The position numbers and the translations under genes were made by a program. This document shows, one piece after another, positions 40,735 to 52,259 of a stretch of 64,000 nt of DNA; positions within the stretch are counted from its first letter, which is position 1; every line of letters begins with the position of its first letter. The DNA is taken from the NCBI GenBank assembly GCA_024180945.1, contig JAKSGN010000007.1, positions 1,922,001-1,986,000 on the forward strand, in the 5' to 3' direction. The notes beneath the pieces are model-generated. The model had not been told where the DNA came from. It was given only the letters and a program-made list of their open reading frames with translations, and made no database searches. Source of the stretch: Macrophomina tecta. Its lineage: Eukaryota > Ascomycota > Dothideomycetes > Botryosphaeriales > Botryosphaeriaceae.

Positions 40735-42516
40735 TCACCCAATCCACGTCCCTCCCTTGACCTTTCCCGCCCTCGCAAACCTCGCTCTCAGCCCCTCCTT
40801 CCTCAACGCCTCAATCCTGCCCAGCACTTCCCTCTCCTCCCTCTCCCACACGCCCTCCTCTTCCTCTTCCTCACCCCCCTTTCTCCCCCACCCCCAAGCT
40901 GGCACCCAACTCTCCTTGGCCTTCCTCCTCCCCTCCCTCTCCTCCTCCGCCAGCAACCCGATCATTTTCGCCAGGTTCCCCAGCGCGACCTCCAAGCACT
41001 GGGCGCACCGCTCCTTCTCCGCAGGCACGAGCGCGCTGCTCTCACCGACGCCTGCCTCGGCGTCGGCAACGGCGTCGCGCGTCCAGCCGAGGCCCGTATC
41101 GCGCGACGAGGGGCTGGTGGCGAAGAGGATCTCGCCGATGTACGTCTTGAGGGCGGCTTCATCGCAGACGGAGGCAGGAGTGCGTGTGAGCGGATCGTCG
41201 CCGGTGGGCGGGGGAGAGGGGTACGAGGGCGGTGCGAGGACCGAGCGGATGGTCGAAAGCACGCCAGTGTCGTTTGGTGTTGATGATGATGGTGGTGGTG
41301 GTGATGTAGAGAGCGTGGATGAGGTTGAGACCGGCGCGGTAGTGCGGGCGCGCAGGACGGAGAGGAAGATGGGGAGGGCTTTGGTGACGTCGCGCTGGCG
41401 GGCATGGTGGGTGGCCAGGGCTGTGGCGGCGCGGGCGATATTGGGGGAGGCGCTGGGTGCCACGGCAGCAGAACTGTCACGGATGATGCCGGTAGTGGTA
41501 TCGATGATTGTGGTCGCGTCGGGGATGCCGGAGGCGGCGATGTCCAGGGCCCAGGTGTACATCTCGGCGGCGCTGTCGGGCAGGCCCTTGAAGTCGAGCC
41601 ATTCGGCGTACGCCAGGGCGGCATCAAGACGCTGGCCGGTCGAAAAGCCCTTGGTGGTCAGCACCTTCATGTAGTACGTCTCCGGCTGCTCGAAGGCGGG
41701 CACGCAGTTTTCCTCCAGCGGCGCCTCGTGGGCGTAGGGCGGGCATGGTCTTGGGTTCGGATTTGAAGGGCCAATGACGACGTCTGGGGGAAAGCAGATG
41801 CGGCGGGTAGTATCCTTTACCCATCCATCCAGATGCTCGGCAGCCCTCGCGCAACCCATCAACACTTCGTGATACCCCCTCCGCCATGGCTCGCTCTTCG
41901 CCGACACATCGAATCCCGCCATCCCTACGCCAGGCACAAGAATTCCACCCTCCTCTTGCTCCTGCAGCCCCGCGCCGTCGATATTCGGATCCTCCAGCCG
42001 CTTCAACAGTCCCTTGTACATGCTGCCCGCACTCGCCCAGTCCGTTAGCCCGGAAGGCCAAAACTCCGGGTCCTCTTGAGCGCGGGCGCTGCGGTAGTTC
42101 ATGCGGCTAATTGTGGACCACTCAGGCGGGGTCGGTGTACGGCGCTCGAGGATTTCGTTCTGCACGCCAAAGGCGGCGATGAAGAGCAGGCCGACGGATG
42201 TCCACAGGAAGAGAGTCCATTTGCCGGCAATCCACACTTGCTCCTTGATGTATTTCTTACTCTCGGTCGTCAGCAGGCGGGCCAGCTGGCGCTGTCCGAA
42301 GGGCGGCGGGTGCCGTCGTAGCGAGGCATTGGCGGCCGAGGCGGGGTGGAGGAATGGCAGTTGCGGACGCGGTCCCACGGATGGTGAGATGACGAGGAGG
42401 AGCTGGGAATTGTGGGTGAAGGGCCGCGGTTTGGGGTGCTGTAAGAAGGAGCTTGGCGGGCGCAGGGGCCGGCGGAGCGGAGGTATTCTGCAGAGGGCGA
42501 GCCGTGAGGTCTGCAT
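40735..42516 (-). CDS. Mitochondrial inner-membrane TPR protein, Mgr3-like
   Basis: 593 residues, one exon. Residues 1-80 are Arg/Pro/Ser-rich with no early acidic residues (mitochondrial presequence). One membrane span follows at about 99-118 (WTLFLWTSVGLLFIAAFGV), then ERRTPTPPEWSTISRMNYRS, the block after the span in Mgr3-type proteins. TPR-like helix pairs cover about 150-400, including GQRLDAALAYAEWLDFKGL. A low-complexity insert and a charged C-terminal helix end the protein. In yeast, Mgr3 with Mgr1 is an adaptor feeding substrates to the i-AAA protease Yme1. The assignment rests on layout and the post-membrane motif, so it is moderate. Confidence 0.6.
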   Translation of the reverse strand: MQTSRLALCRIPPLRRPLRPPSSFLQHPKPRPFTHNSQLLLVISPSVGPRPQLPFLHPASAANASLRRHPPPFGQRQLARLLTTESKKYIKEQVWIAGKWTLFLWTSVGLLFIAAFGVQNEILERRTPTPPEWSTISRMNYRSARAQEDPEFWPSGLTDWASAGSMYKGLLKRLEDPNIDGAGLQEQEEGGILVPGVGMAGFDVSAKSEPWRRGYHEVLMGCARAAEHLDGWVKDTTRRICFPPDVVIGPSNPNPRPCPPYAHEAPLEENCVPAFEQPETYYMKVLTTKGFSTGQRLDAALAYAEWLDFKGLPDSAAEMYTWALDIAASGIPDATTIIDTTTGIIRDSSAAVAPSASPNIARAATALATHHARQRDVTKALPIFLSVLRARTTAPVSTSSTLSTSPPPPSSSTPNDTGVLSTIRSVLAPPSYPSPPPTGDDPLTRTPASVCDEAALKTYIGEILFATSPSSRDTGLGWTRDAVADAEAGVGESSALVPAEKERCAQCLEVALGNLAKMIGLLAEEEREGRRKAKESWVPAWGWGRKGGEEEEEEGVWEREEREVLGRIEALRKEGLRARFARAGKVKGGTWIG

Positions 42517-42949
42517 TGCTGGGGTGTGGTGTTCAATGGGCCCCGGGAGCGTCGCGATGATGATGGTCTCTCGTGCGGAGCGGAGCCAAACTCGCCCGCC
42601 CTAAAAGTCGTGTAGTGCGCGGCACACACACTGTCCAACAACCCCAGCATTGCAACAACAACAACAACGGGTTATAATTCGGCCAGTACCGGGCTCATGG
42701 TATTTGAGAGGCGTATGAATGAGCGGGAGCCTTTACCGCATGAATTTACGCGGATATGCCGCGATTTGTCGGCATGGGAACATCCTCTAGGGCAACGACT
42801 TACACGACATTCGCGGGATCCCACAAAGGCGGTGACCGAATATTATGTCGGCAAAAGCCTCACCGCCTGTCGGGAAATTTCCTGGGAATTTATGCGCCAG
42901 TCTATCGCGAACCCTCTCCTCTGCACATACAATTTCCCAGTCTCACAAA
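42517..42949. promoter_or_regulatory. Divergent promoter, Mgr3-like and Nop6
   Basis: 433 bp between opposite starts; contains an ACA microsatellite at about 42653-42668. No TATA box seen. Confidence 0.45.
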
Positions 42950-44078
42950 ATGTCAAAAACAGAGAAGAAGAGCAGCAAATCTTCCGACTCGAAGAAGTCG
43001 AAGAAGGACAAGTCCGAACAAAAGGATGTTGTCGCGGAGGAGCAGATCCACGGTACGACCGCCGACGCAGTCCACAACGAGGAAACCACCGTGAAGCCCA
43101 AAGAGAAGAAGGGCAAGGAGGACAGGAAGGAGAAAAAGAATAAGAAGGAGAAGAAGGAGAAGAAAGACAAGAAAGAGAAGAAGGAAAAGAAGGCCAAAAC
43201 TAAGGACAGCGATGAGGAAGAACCCGCAAGCACACCCGCCGATGACACGCCAGTACAGCCTGCCGCCCCCGCTGCCGAAAAGAAGCCCGAGAAGTCGAAG
43301 AAGAGGAAGCACCAAGAGACAGACGATGACGCCAGCGCCGCCGGCGCCGCCGCAGCCCCCGCGTCTTCTGAGAAAAGGCCGAAGAAGTCGAAGAAACCAA
43401 AGAGCAGCGATGACGCCGCTCAACCCCAGCACGAACAAGAAGCGGAGGCAAACAACAAGGGCGACGAAGGCGAGAACAGCAAGGCGGGCACGCGCTTCAT
43501 CGCCTTCATCGGCAACTTGCCCTACACCGCGACCAAGGAATCCATCGCTGCGCACTTCGCAAAGCTGCCGCCCGCCGAGATTCGCGCGCCCATGACCAAC
43601 GACAACAAGAAGTCGAAAGGGTTCGCTTTCCTCGAGTTCGACCGCTTTGACTACATGAAGTCGTGCCTGAAGTTGTACCACCACTCAAACTTCGACGACG
43701 GCAAGAGCCCCGCGCGGAAGATCAATGTCGAGTTGACGTGCGTAGTCCCCCGCAGCCATTGCCCCTTCCTTCTTCATATTGTTTCTCGTAGATGCTGACT
43801 GAAGTAACAGCGCCGGTGGCGGCGGCTCAAAATCCACCGCGCGCAAAGAGAAGCTGAAGACCAAGAACGAGCGGCTGAACGAGCAGCGCAGGCGTCGCGC
43901 CGAACTCGAGGCCAAGGAAAAGGCTCGTGGCGAGAGGAAAGCTAAGCCAGGCCCCGGCAAGGGTGCCAATGCCCAGCCAATCACGTACAACGGTCTGCCG
44001 CAAAACGATGGCGCTGGCGATGACGCCGGCGACAATGGCGGAATTCACCCCGCTCGTCTGGCCATGATGAGGAGATAA
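42950..44078 (+). CDS. NOP6: Nop6-like nucleolar RRM protein (small-subunit ribosome biogenesis)
   Basis: Exons 42950-43737 and 43811-44078 (GTGCGT..AACAG, phase 2), 351 residues. The first 170 residues are Lys/Glu/Ser-rich, with long KKEKKEKKDKKEKK stretches typical of nucleolar proteins. The RRM follows: RFIAFIGNLPYTATKESIAA (RNP2 region), KKSKGFAFLEFDRFDYMKSC (RNP1), then KINVELTAGGGGSKS across the intron, which is the signature after the RRM in Nop6. A KTKNERLNEQRR helix ends the conserved part. Yeast Nop6 binds early 90S pre-ribosomes. Confidence 0.9.
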
Positions 44079-44455
44079 GAGACCAGATTACTGAATTCGG
44101 CGTTATTTGGGGAAATATGGGCCAAGATTCGACATGGCATTTGCGTATGAAAGATTATTCTGGATCTTGGAGAGAAGGGTTTCATCGTCGCTTGATGGCT
44201 ATGTAGAAGCAATTGAGATACCCCGATGGAGGCATGTATCATTGATTCGATTTTCTACAGCTTTCTTCAGGTCTATTTCGAGCTTAACCTCTGAGCAGTG
44301 ACCCCCTCAATTGGGTGAACGTTCAACCGGCACTTGAAACCAAAAGTGCGTGCCGACATGAGAATAAACAAAGAAACGGCTAAAATACTCCGCCCGTAAC
44401 CCTGAATATACTCTACTGAATCTCAACCGCGCTGAGAGAAACCATATCTTTCCAT
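44079..44455. other. Convergent intergenic region
   Basis: 377 bp between Nop6 and ankyrin gene stops; nothing recognised. Confidence 0.5.
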
Positions 44456-47400
44456 CTACTGCTCCACCAGATTTCCCTCCTTGTCATATGTGAACTCACA
44501 CCAGGACGGCCCGCTCCAGCAAGCGACCTCGTCAGTTTCATGATCACTATCCTCATCTTGGCTCTCCGCAGTAATGGCCCTCTTCTGCTTCTTGCCCAAA
44601 CGGCGTGCGACCTCGTTGGCCTCGTTCAAAGACACAAGCTTCCTCTTGATGCCACCAGCTTTCTGGCCTTTCTCCAGACGTTCGCGGCACACATCCCAGA
44701 CCGTAGTAGGAATATCTTCGCCGCTGCCTTCTTTTTTCGGCAGGAACTTCTCTGACGCGACGGTTACAAGCGATACTGATGAGCCTTCCGCACCGTAATA
44801 GTGACCGCGGCTCGGATCATTGGGAATGAAAGGCGGATTCTGGAAGCATTTCGATGTCCACGAATCTTCCGCCATCTCTGCAGGCGTGCGGCCGGTTGCA
44901 TTCTCCCGATAAAGCATCTCAGGACGCTTGTCGAGGATGATGCGCATGAGAGATGGCATTTCCCTCTTGGTGACAATATGCAGCGGCGTATCACCAGCAC
45001 CATCGACCATGTCAAGTTCAGCCAAACTCGGGGACAAAGAGAGCAGATGCTTGAGAATTTCCCCAGAAGAGTCGGTGGCCCAATGTCGAAGCCAGTAAGA
45101 AAGAGGTGTCGCTCCTTCGGAGTTCCTCTCGGTCATTAGGGAGCCTAACAGACGCTTATCTACTAGCCCAAGCATCTTAAACAACTCAAGAGGCATTTGG
45201 GTCCCACGGGAGCTAAGCAGAGCGTGGATGATGTTGTTCCACGTAATATTCCGACAAGTCTGGTCTGCGCCGGCGTCGATGAGTTTCTTCGCCGTCACGT
45301 ACCGGCCGAGCGAGAAGGAGAGGTGGAGCGGCGTCTGTCCGAAGCTGCTGGCCTTTGTCTCAATTGTTTTTGGGAAAGTGTTCATGAGATAGTCCAGAAT
45401 CTTAGGCGTCTGCTCAGCATGCCAAGGACCTAGGATGGCACAGTGAAGGACGAGCTTCTGTCTCAAGTCAAGCCAATCAGATATGGCTCCCTGGATACCG
45501 CCGTTTGCTTTTGCTAGATGCTTTAGCCTTTTATCCGCCTTGTTCTTCTCAGCAAACTCAGCGTAGCACCTCGCCGGGGCATCGCTGAGGAACCATTCGA
45601 TACCTTCAAGACTGCCTTGCTTGGCAGCCAGAAGGACTGGGGGATGTTCGTCGCCGACACGCTGAGGAGTGACACCCCTTCCCGCTGCTGCCCAATCTGC
45701 CCTTTTCTTGCCGTGTATCGACAAACCTTGGTAGTACTTCGGCTTCTCCACGATCTCAATCCCGCTCTCCTTGACCAACTTGTCCAACGGTAGGCCGATA
45801 CCTGTTTGCTTGATGAGTTCGTCGAGGCATCTAATGCGGCTGCGGTGCAGGGCGAAATCGAGGTCACTCCCGATCCGAGTGTAGAACGGTGTGGTCACCT
45901 GTTCATCATCCGTTTGAGCAAATTGCGCCGTATAATCTGCACCCCAACTCAAAAGAGTTTTGAGAAGATCCAGATCATCCCGTTCAATTGCGTACTGAAA
46001 CAGATTGCCAGCCTGAGACCTCTCCCATTCTCCTGCAAGTGGGTGCGATGTAAGGCCAACAACGATAGAGTTAGACTCCTTGATCTGGATTTGAGGGATC
46101 GGGCAGAACCAGTCAAAGAAGGCCAGTGGACTGATATTGCTTCGAACCTGCGTTGAGACTTCGCCGATGTTTTCGATGGTGAATTGATCATCGACAATCT
46201 CTCGGAATATCTTGATATTACTTTCGTCCTCGGTGGCTTCACTGGCCTGACTAGACTCGTCATCGGAATCCTGATCCATCGTGTATCTCTCGTTAATTTC
46301 CTTCTCCTTGGGCTTGTACTGGGCTGCTGCGATCTCCAGAATGCCTTTGGCGCAGTTTATATGACCGCGAAGGATAGCAATATGGAATGGGGACAGGTCG
46401 TTCTGGTCTGTGACAGCGATCTTAAGAGGAAACTGATCACGCAGATCGCCCCAAAATGTGAGGGTAAGTCGCTTGATTGCAAGTAGGTCTCCATCCCATG
46501 TAGCATTGAACCTGTCGTAAAATAATCATTAGCTGAGTTTACTTGTTGAATTGCGTACCGCCCCGAAATTAGCAGGAGATTTTAAGACTCACAGCTTGAT
46601 GTAACCATCCCTCTTCTTCTCGGTCAAATCTGGGATCCTGAAGCCGAACATCACCTTCCAGGGCTCATGCTTGTGCTTCGTCTGCCTCCCGAACACCGCC
46701 TTATGCTCGCGCTTCTTGGTGACCAAGTTCGGGTAAAGTTCCGCGAAAGTCTTGGCGCCCCTGGCCACGAGGTCTTTCTCGACCTCTTCAAACTCGTTCA
46801 GCAGCTGCTCGACAGCTTGTCTCTTCTCTACCAACCCCATCCTCTTCTTCGAATCCTCAAACCTCTTTGCGTAGTCCTCCAAAGCATGCTTATGGTTACG
46901 GAGGGCTTGCTGAACGGCCTTCGCAGCAACCCATTGCTGATAGCTCCTATCGGGGAATTGACTGATGTATTCTTGCCCATTGCCTTCGAAATCAGGCTCA
47001 GGAGTCTCGATGTCAACCTTATCATCGTAATTCCGCAGCTGTTTTAGCTTGTCCTGTACAAGGTCCAGTAAACTCTTCACATCGTCTCGACCGTAGGAGT
47101 TGCCTTGTTGAATTTGTTGCCACGCAGACCTTGTGAGTGTGTTCGGATCCGCACCATGCTTTAGTAGCTGTTGAACTATTGTAGGAAGTTCATTGTTCAC
47201 TGCAATAAGAACAGGCTGGCGTACATTTTGTCGGTAGGTGTTCTGGTTCCGTTCTGTGTCCGCATGGACGTACGACTCGCGCGTTGCTGCCCATGCATCA
47301 ACGAATTCCTGGAAACCAACTTCCGGACGAGCTCCCATCTCCAATAGCTTGAGAGCAGTGACAGAGTTCTTGAAATCAACTGCAGTTTGGAGAGGATTGC

Positions 47401-49959
47401 TAAGACTTGGGTTGTAGGAATGACCCCCAACAGCCAGATGGTTGAGCGCTCGCTTTGCTCCCGGAAGATCGTGGTCAAACAAAGTTTGAAGCAACTCTGT
47501 TTGCTGCGACGTAAATCGATGAAACGCTGTGACGCCATGGAGGTCTGCTTGAGCAGCAGATGCTCCGATTTCCAGGAGCGTGTGCACCATCTCTTGGGCC
47601 TTCGCCAGGGGGAGGTAGACAGCTAAGCACAGTGATAGGATAGCTGCCGAGGGCCTCTTGGAGTAACTGTCAATCAGTTTAACTGGAAGAAGAACATCTG
47701 CACCGAAGTTCTGAACGAGCTCTTTGACAACTTCGCAGTGGCCGTTGAAGATAGCGAGGTGCAATGCTGAACTCGGCGTGTCCCAGGCCAAGACATTGAT
47801 ATCATACACATCAGGATCGTCTTCGTCGTCCTCAGGCAAGTTCTCATTCGCGTTTTGGTCATCGCCTTTCTTGACGTTGACATAAGAACCGGTTGTGGTA
47901 GATTTCATGTCCACATCGTCATCCTCATCAGCGTCAACCATCTCCGCATCCTCCTCAGACTCCATGTCAACGTCAGATAGGCCTTTCACAGTGCCATCTT
48001 TTGAAGCTTTTTTCGCAGCAAGTCTTGCTTTCCGGCGGAGATCGGCCTTCTTGGCTTCCTCTTCCTCGTTAGCTTCGCTCCTCTTCATGAGAATCCTGAC
48101 TATCTCCGCGCTGCCCCGAGCAGCTGCAAGGTGCAGCGCAGTACGACCATCAGCCACGCGAGCAACCATGCGAGCACCGGCATCAACCAGACACTGGACA
48201 ATCTCCGGCGTTGACGACTGACAAGCAAGATGAAGAGGAGTTCGTCCAGTATAGTCGCGACAATTCGGATCTGCACCCTCCTGCGCAAGCCAGTCTTGGA
48301 CATGCTCAAAGTCTCCATCGACGATCGCTTGGCATAAACGTGCGGTGTTACCAACGTAAGCCATCTCCGTCCAATCGTCGTCAGTCAAAGGATTGAAGCT
48401 CCCGATGGATTGGCGGCCTGGGTCGTCCTTGATGAACGAGATCTTGCCAGACACGAACACTTTGGCCTCTTCCTCTGCCACTTCCTCCTCTTCGGGTGTC
48501 GCAGGCTGCGGACAGTAGCCACAGCAGTCATAGAAGACGTCTTCAGCATCACCGAAGAAAGCGGGGTGACGATGTAGATTGACTTCGCGATCCTTTTGCT
48601 TATTCCATTCCGCGTTCAGCAGAATATCCTTGGTATAGAGCAGCTTCTCAATCTTCCGAGCATGGAATTTCTCGCCGTACGGGACGGTGAAGGTGTGATA
48701 GTCCGCCACTTCATCTTCCTCAACCCATTCAGCAACCTCGTCCTCATACTTATCCTTGATGTTTCCCTTTAAGCTGCGAAGTGACGCGCGAGCCCAACGG
48801 TTGATGCCCGGCCTTCCTCTTTCCCTGCGCCTTTGATCCATATAATCATCGCGGTCAGTCGAGCTCGGAAGCTTCTCCAGGACAAGTAGTCGGGCAAGTC
48901 CCAAGGTTCTGCCGAAGTTGCGTTCGAAGATGGTCGGGTCAATTTTGGAACGGTCAAGCTGAGGCCAGTATACCTCGAAACCCCGATGTGAGTACTTGGA
49001 CAAACGGTTCTCATACGATGGTGAGCGACGAGTAAGGTCAATGGAGTTGACCTGCGTCATATATGCAGCCAAAGCTCGCGGTGAAGCGTACACCTGGTTC
49101 CCATCGTATGCAGCGCAAGAACAGTCGACATCAAATCCAGTGAGGATCTCAGCGACGGACTTGTATATGCGTAGAACAATCTGGACGTGGCGAGTGGGGT
49201 ACTGGCTGGCAATGGTGATGGCGTGCTTAGTACGGATGGTTGTCGTCTCAGCAAGGATAGAGTCCTTGACCTTCCTCTCGATCAATTTGATCTTCTCCAG
49301 CGCCGCCTCTTCGCTCAATCCATAGATGAAGAGGTCGACATCAGACGCCGGAGCAATGATCTCATGATAGTACTGACGGAGCGCACGCTTCGATCCGGCA
49401 TATTTCCCGGGAACTGGGAGCAGGGACGTGACCACAGAGCTTCCAGCCTGTATAGATCAGCAAAATTGCCGTAGAGGTTTTTTTTTTTTTTTTTTTTTTT
49501 TGGGGGGGGGGGGGGAGGGGTACTCACAGCTACAACGTTGCTCCAATCCATATCCGCAAGTGAGGATTCCGAGAAGATATTGAAGTTTGTCCGGAAATCT
49601 TTCAGAGACTGGATGACCGCTGGAGTACCATCAGGTTTCCGCTTCTCAGCCCCCAGAGGCATGATGTACTTTTCCTTTTCCTCATCACTCTCAGCCGCGA
49701 GGTTACGCGCCCGGATCTTCAAATCCGACTCGTGGCCGGCGAACACAGGTGTGATATTGAGGTACAGGTCGGTGAGTGCCGGGTGAATGGGTTCCTGCGC
49801 AAAGACTTCGCGGATCTTGGAATCGTATTTCTTGTAAGGCTCGATAAGTTCTGCCATGGGGGTGTTAGGGTGCGCCGCGACGTAGGAGATGAAGTCCTTG
49901 TGCTTTGCAGGCACCGCCGGCAGAGGGGAGGGTGTGATCGCTCCCGCAAGAGAGTCCAT
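44456..49959 (-). CDS. Giant ankyrin-repeat protein with N-terminal DVD/DVD (nucleotidyltransferase-like) region
   Basis: Three exons: 49528-49959, 46593-49447 and 44456-46511, 1,780 residues. Junctions GTGAGT..ACAG (phase 0) and GTGAGT..GACAG (phase 2) keep one open frame, so the two long open frames are one gene. Residues 1-144 are helical. Exon 2 begins AGSSVVTSLLPVPGKY; D180-V-D182 (ASDVDLFIYGL) and D250-V-D252 (TGFDVDCSCAAYDG) follow, then a conserved SPSYENRLSKYSHRGFEVYWP. This spacing of acidic strands recalls a nucleotidyltransferase fold (inference). Ankyrin repeats start near 500: DYTGRTPLHLACQSSTPEIV and ADGRTALHLAAARGSAEIV. Acidic linkers and more, degenerate ankyrins follow (SFGQTPLHLSFSLGRYVTAK; GAGDTPLHIVTKREM). 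A Lys-rich GKKQKRA lies near the end. An in-frame upstream start at 50184 exists but is less likely. Confidence 0.85.
49478..49515. repeat. T24-G14 homopolymer pair inside an intron
   Basis: 24 T (49478-49501) directly followed by 14 G (49502-49515), filling nearly half of the 80-bp intron 1 of the ankyrin gene; on the coding strand it reads C14 then A24 shortly after the GTGAGT donor. Confidence 0.9.
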
Positions 49960-51296
49960 CTTGTGCTTTGCGGACGACGTGAGAGAAGAGTGTGAATGTC
50001 GAATTAAGGTGGCGTTGCGGCGAGAAAGGGGGAATTGGAGGAGGAGCGGGAAGGAGCAGCTACGCTTTCCTGAACTGGCGAACGTGCGGAAGTTGCGCGA
50101 GGCGGAGCTGATGCAACCCGTTCCCTCGAGAAGACAGCAGGTAGAACTGGTCTGGTGAAGAGCATTCGAGCAGACGGAATGCAAAGCTTTAAGTAGGTAA
50201 ACTCAAGGGCGACGCGCACGATAGACGCGCTCTGGTGCCTGAGCTAGCGCGGAGTCACGTGCTATGGTTAGGCAACAAGCCACTGAGCGCAGCTCTGTCT
50301 GCCACCAACACTCCCAGCCAGGCAACATCGCTTTTGCCGTGGATGAGATCATCCCCAATAAACCTGCAACGTCTCGGTCGTCTGACGTCCCAGTCTGGAT
50401 GATTTGTTTGCCACAGCAGAGCTGGAGCGAGCGAAGCCGGTCGCCTATACTGATTTAAAGCATTCATCCCAACAAGAATATTGTGGAAATAGCCCGAGCT
50501 TTTACATTTAGATGGTTGCTTCAAGCCACCATGCCAGGTTCGCTGACGCTGACGCCGGCATACGTCTCGAAGCAAGCGTCGTACGAGCTGCGAAGGGACG
50601 TCGAACGGAGCCAACCTCCCTGAAAGAGGCCTTGCGTTGCTCAAAAGCGTCGCAAATTAGTATCGCACTGGGTCTTGATGACCTCGAATAGATAAGTTGG
50701 TTATGAGAGATGATGGTGTGCGATGTTGGAGAAGCCGAACATTGGACTTGAGTCTGAGCGAGGACGATCGCCCGCAGGGATCTGGTGTCTTTGCAGGGGG
50801 CCTCGCTGACGAGCATAGCATTCCAACATCTCGCTAAACACAACTGCTTGCCCAACAGGTGTGACCATCCCTGATGCAATAAAGGGCTCCAAAGAAGTAT
50901 CATCGCGAGGGCTCCGCTAGGATAATTGTCCAAGCTCAGTCCAATGCTTCTGCTGAGTGCTTCCTTCGGCGCCAAGTATGAGCGCCAAGCGGACCGCAAC
51001 TCCACCTCGTGTGTTATCCTACTTGATGCGAGATGCTCAACAGCAGCCCAGTCCCAGCGCAGATGCGGGAGACGGCCAATGTCAGCTCCCGCCGATTAAC
51101 CCCTTCGCTCCGATCCATCGGACACCCAGACCGTCCTGCAACGTCACAACCGACGAGTCAAGCGAGACCCGCCGCGGCCAATGACGTCTCCCAAAGACAT
51201 CGAAGGACCACCACCAGCACATGACTTCAAATGCACCGCAGATCTCCACGACCCAACCCGCACAACTCTATCAAAGCAGATTGTCCCGACCAAAAC
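49960..51296. promoter_or_regulatory. Divergent upstream region of the ankyrin and NIF3-like genes
   Basis: 1.3 kb between two opposite starts. A 165-codon minus frame (50508-51005) and smaller ones have no domain. Nothing recognised beyond promoter space. Confidence 0.4.
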
Positions 51297-52259
51297 ATGA
51301 AGCAGGAAACCTTCCAAGCCCTCTCCCGCTGCAACAGCCCCCCCACCCACGCCAACGTAGCCCACTTCCTCTCCACCCTCCTCCCGCCTTGCGCCAACGA
51401 CGTCCAATTCCTCTACCACACGCCCCGCCACCCCTCATACGACCCCACCCGCATCCAGGCCTCCCACATCGTCCTGAGCATATCCCCCACGCCCGGCGTC
51501 TACGCCGCGCTCCAACAAAGACCGCCCACAGCCACCGACCACAACCAGCCCATCTGCATCCTCCACCGCCCCTGGCGCCTCCACCGCCGCGCCCTACCCC
51601 CCAGCACACTCGTCCTCGCCAGCCACGCCTCCCTCGACACCTATCTGACCGTCGGGTGGAACACGACGCTGGCGAGCCGGCTCGGGCTGCTGTCAGGCAC
51701 GAGCAGCGCCGCCGCCTGCATCCAAGGCTACAAGGGCGACGCGAAGCGCAAGATCGGGCTGGTCGCCGCCTTACGCGCAGACACTCCCAACAACACCCTC
51801 GCGACCCTCACCGACGCCATCAAACGCGAGTTCGCCGGCGCGGGGGAGCTCTATCTGCCGGCGGGAGGGGGGAGAGAAAGCGTCCGGCTGGAGTCACGCA
51901 TCACGGCCGTGGCCATTATGAGCGCATTCCACGCCGAAGAGGTGGAGCGAGTGCTGGAGGCGGCGGCGGAGCGGGGCTGGATCCGGGATCGGCGGGATGG
52001 GTCGGGCATGCTGTACTTGACGGGGGCGGCGAGGGAACACGGATTGGAGGCAGCTGCTATTGCTAATATGCCGGTGGTGTGCGTGGGCCATCGCCCTTGC
52101 GAGGAGTGGGGAATGCGGTATCTGGCTGAGAAGTTGAGGGAGCAGTGGCCTGAATTAGCAGTGGAGGAAGTCTCTGAAGGTGAGGAGCAACCTGGGCCGA
52201 AGAAAGTCGGGGTGGTGGATGAAGGGGTGGCTTTAAGTAATGATATAGATGGTATGTGA
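51297..52259 (+). CDS. NIF3-like (DUF34/GTP cyclohydrolase I type 2-like) protein
   Basis: 320 residues from the ATG at 51297 (a further in-frame ATG lies 22 codons upstream). Fungal NIF3 layout: ICILHRPWRLHRRALPPST, then LASHASLDTYLTVGWNTTLA, which carries the metal-binding His and Asp (H-x3-D) of the family. IQGYKGDAKRKIGLV is next. ITAVAIMSAFHAEEVERVLEAA follows, and the second metal region is VVCVGHRPCEEWGMRYLAEKL. NIF3 proteins are toroidal di-metal proteins of still debated function; yeast Nif3 was found with Ngg1. The usual central PII-like insert seems absent or reduced. Confidence 0.75.
   Translation: MKQETFQALSRCNSPPTHANVAHFLSTLLPPCANDVQFLYHTPRHPSYDPTRIQASHIVLSISPTPGVYAALQQRPPTATDHNQPICILHRPWRLHRRALPPSTLVLASHASLDTYLTVGWNTTLASRLGLLSGTSSAAACIQGYKGDAKRKIGLVAALRADTPNNTLATLTDAIKREFAGAGELYLPAGGGRESVRLESRITAVAIMSAFHAEEVERVLEAAAERGWIRDRRDGSGMLYLTGAAREHGLEAAAIANMPVVCVGHRPCEEWGMRYLAEKLREQWPELAVEEVSEGEEQPGPKKVGVVDEGVALSNDIDGM

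Noticed and set aside
42953..43684. 243-codon Leu/Phe-rich minus frame resembling a membrane protein
   Set aside because: Antisense shadow of the Lys/Glu-rich Nop6 N-terminus (AAG/GAG read as CTT/CTC).
44456..46279. Separate 607-residue ankyrin gene starting at the Met at 46279
   Set aside because: The frame is open upstream to 46511, and a consensus donor and acceptor join it in phase to the larger ankyrin exon, so it is a 3' exon.
50508..51005. 165-codon minus frame upstream of the NIF3-like gene
   Set aside because: No domain, odd composition, and located in the divergent promoter space of two real genes.
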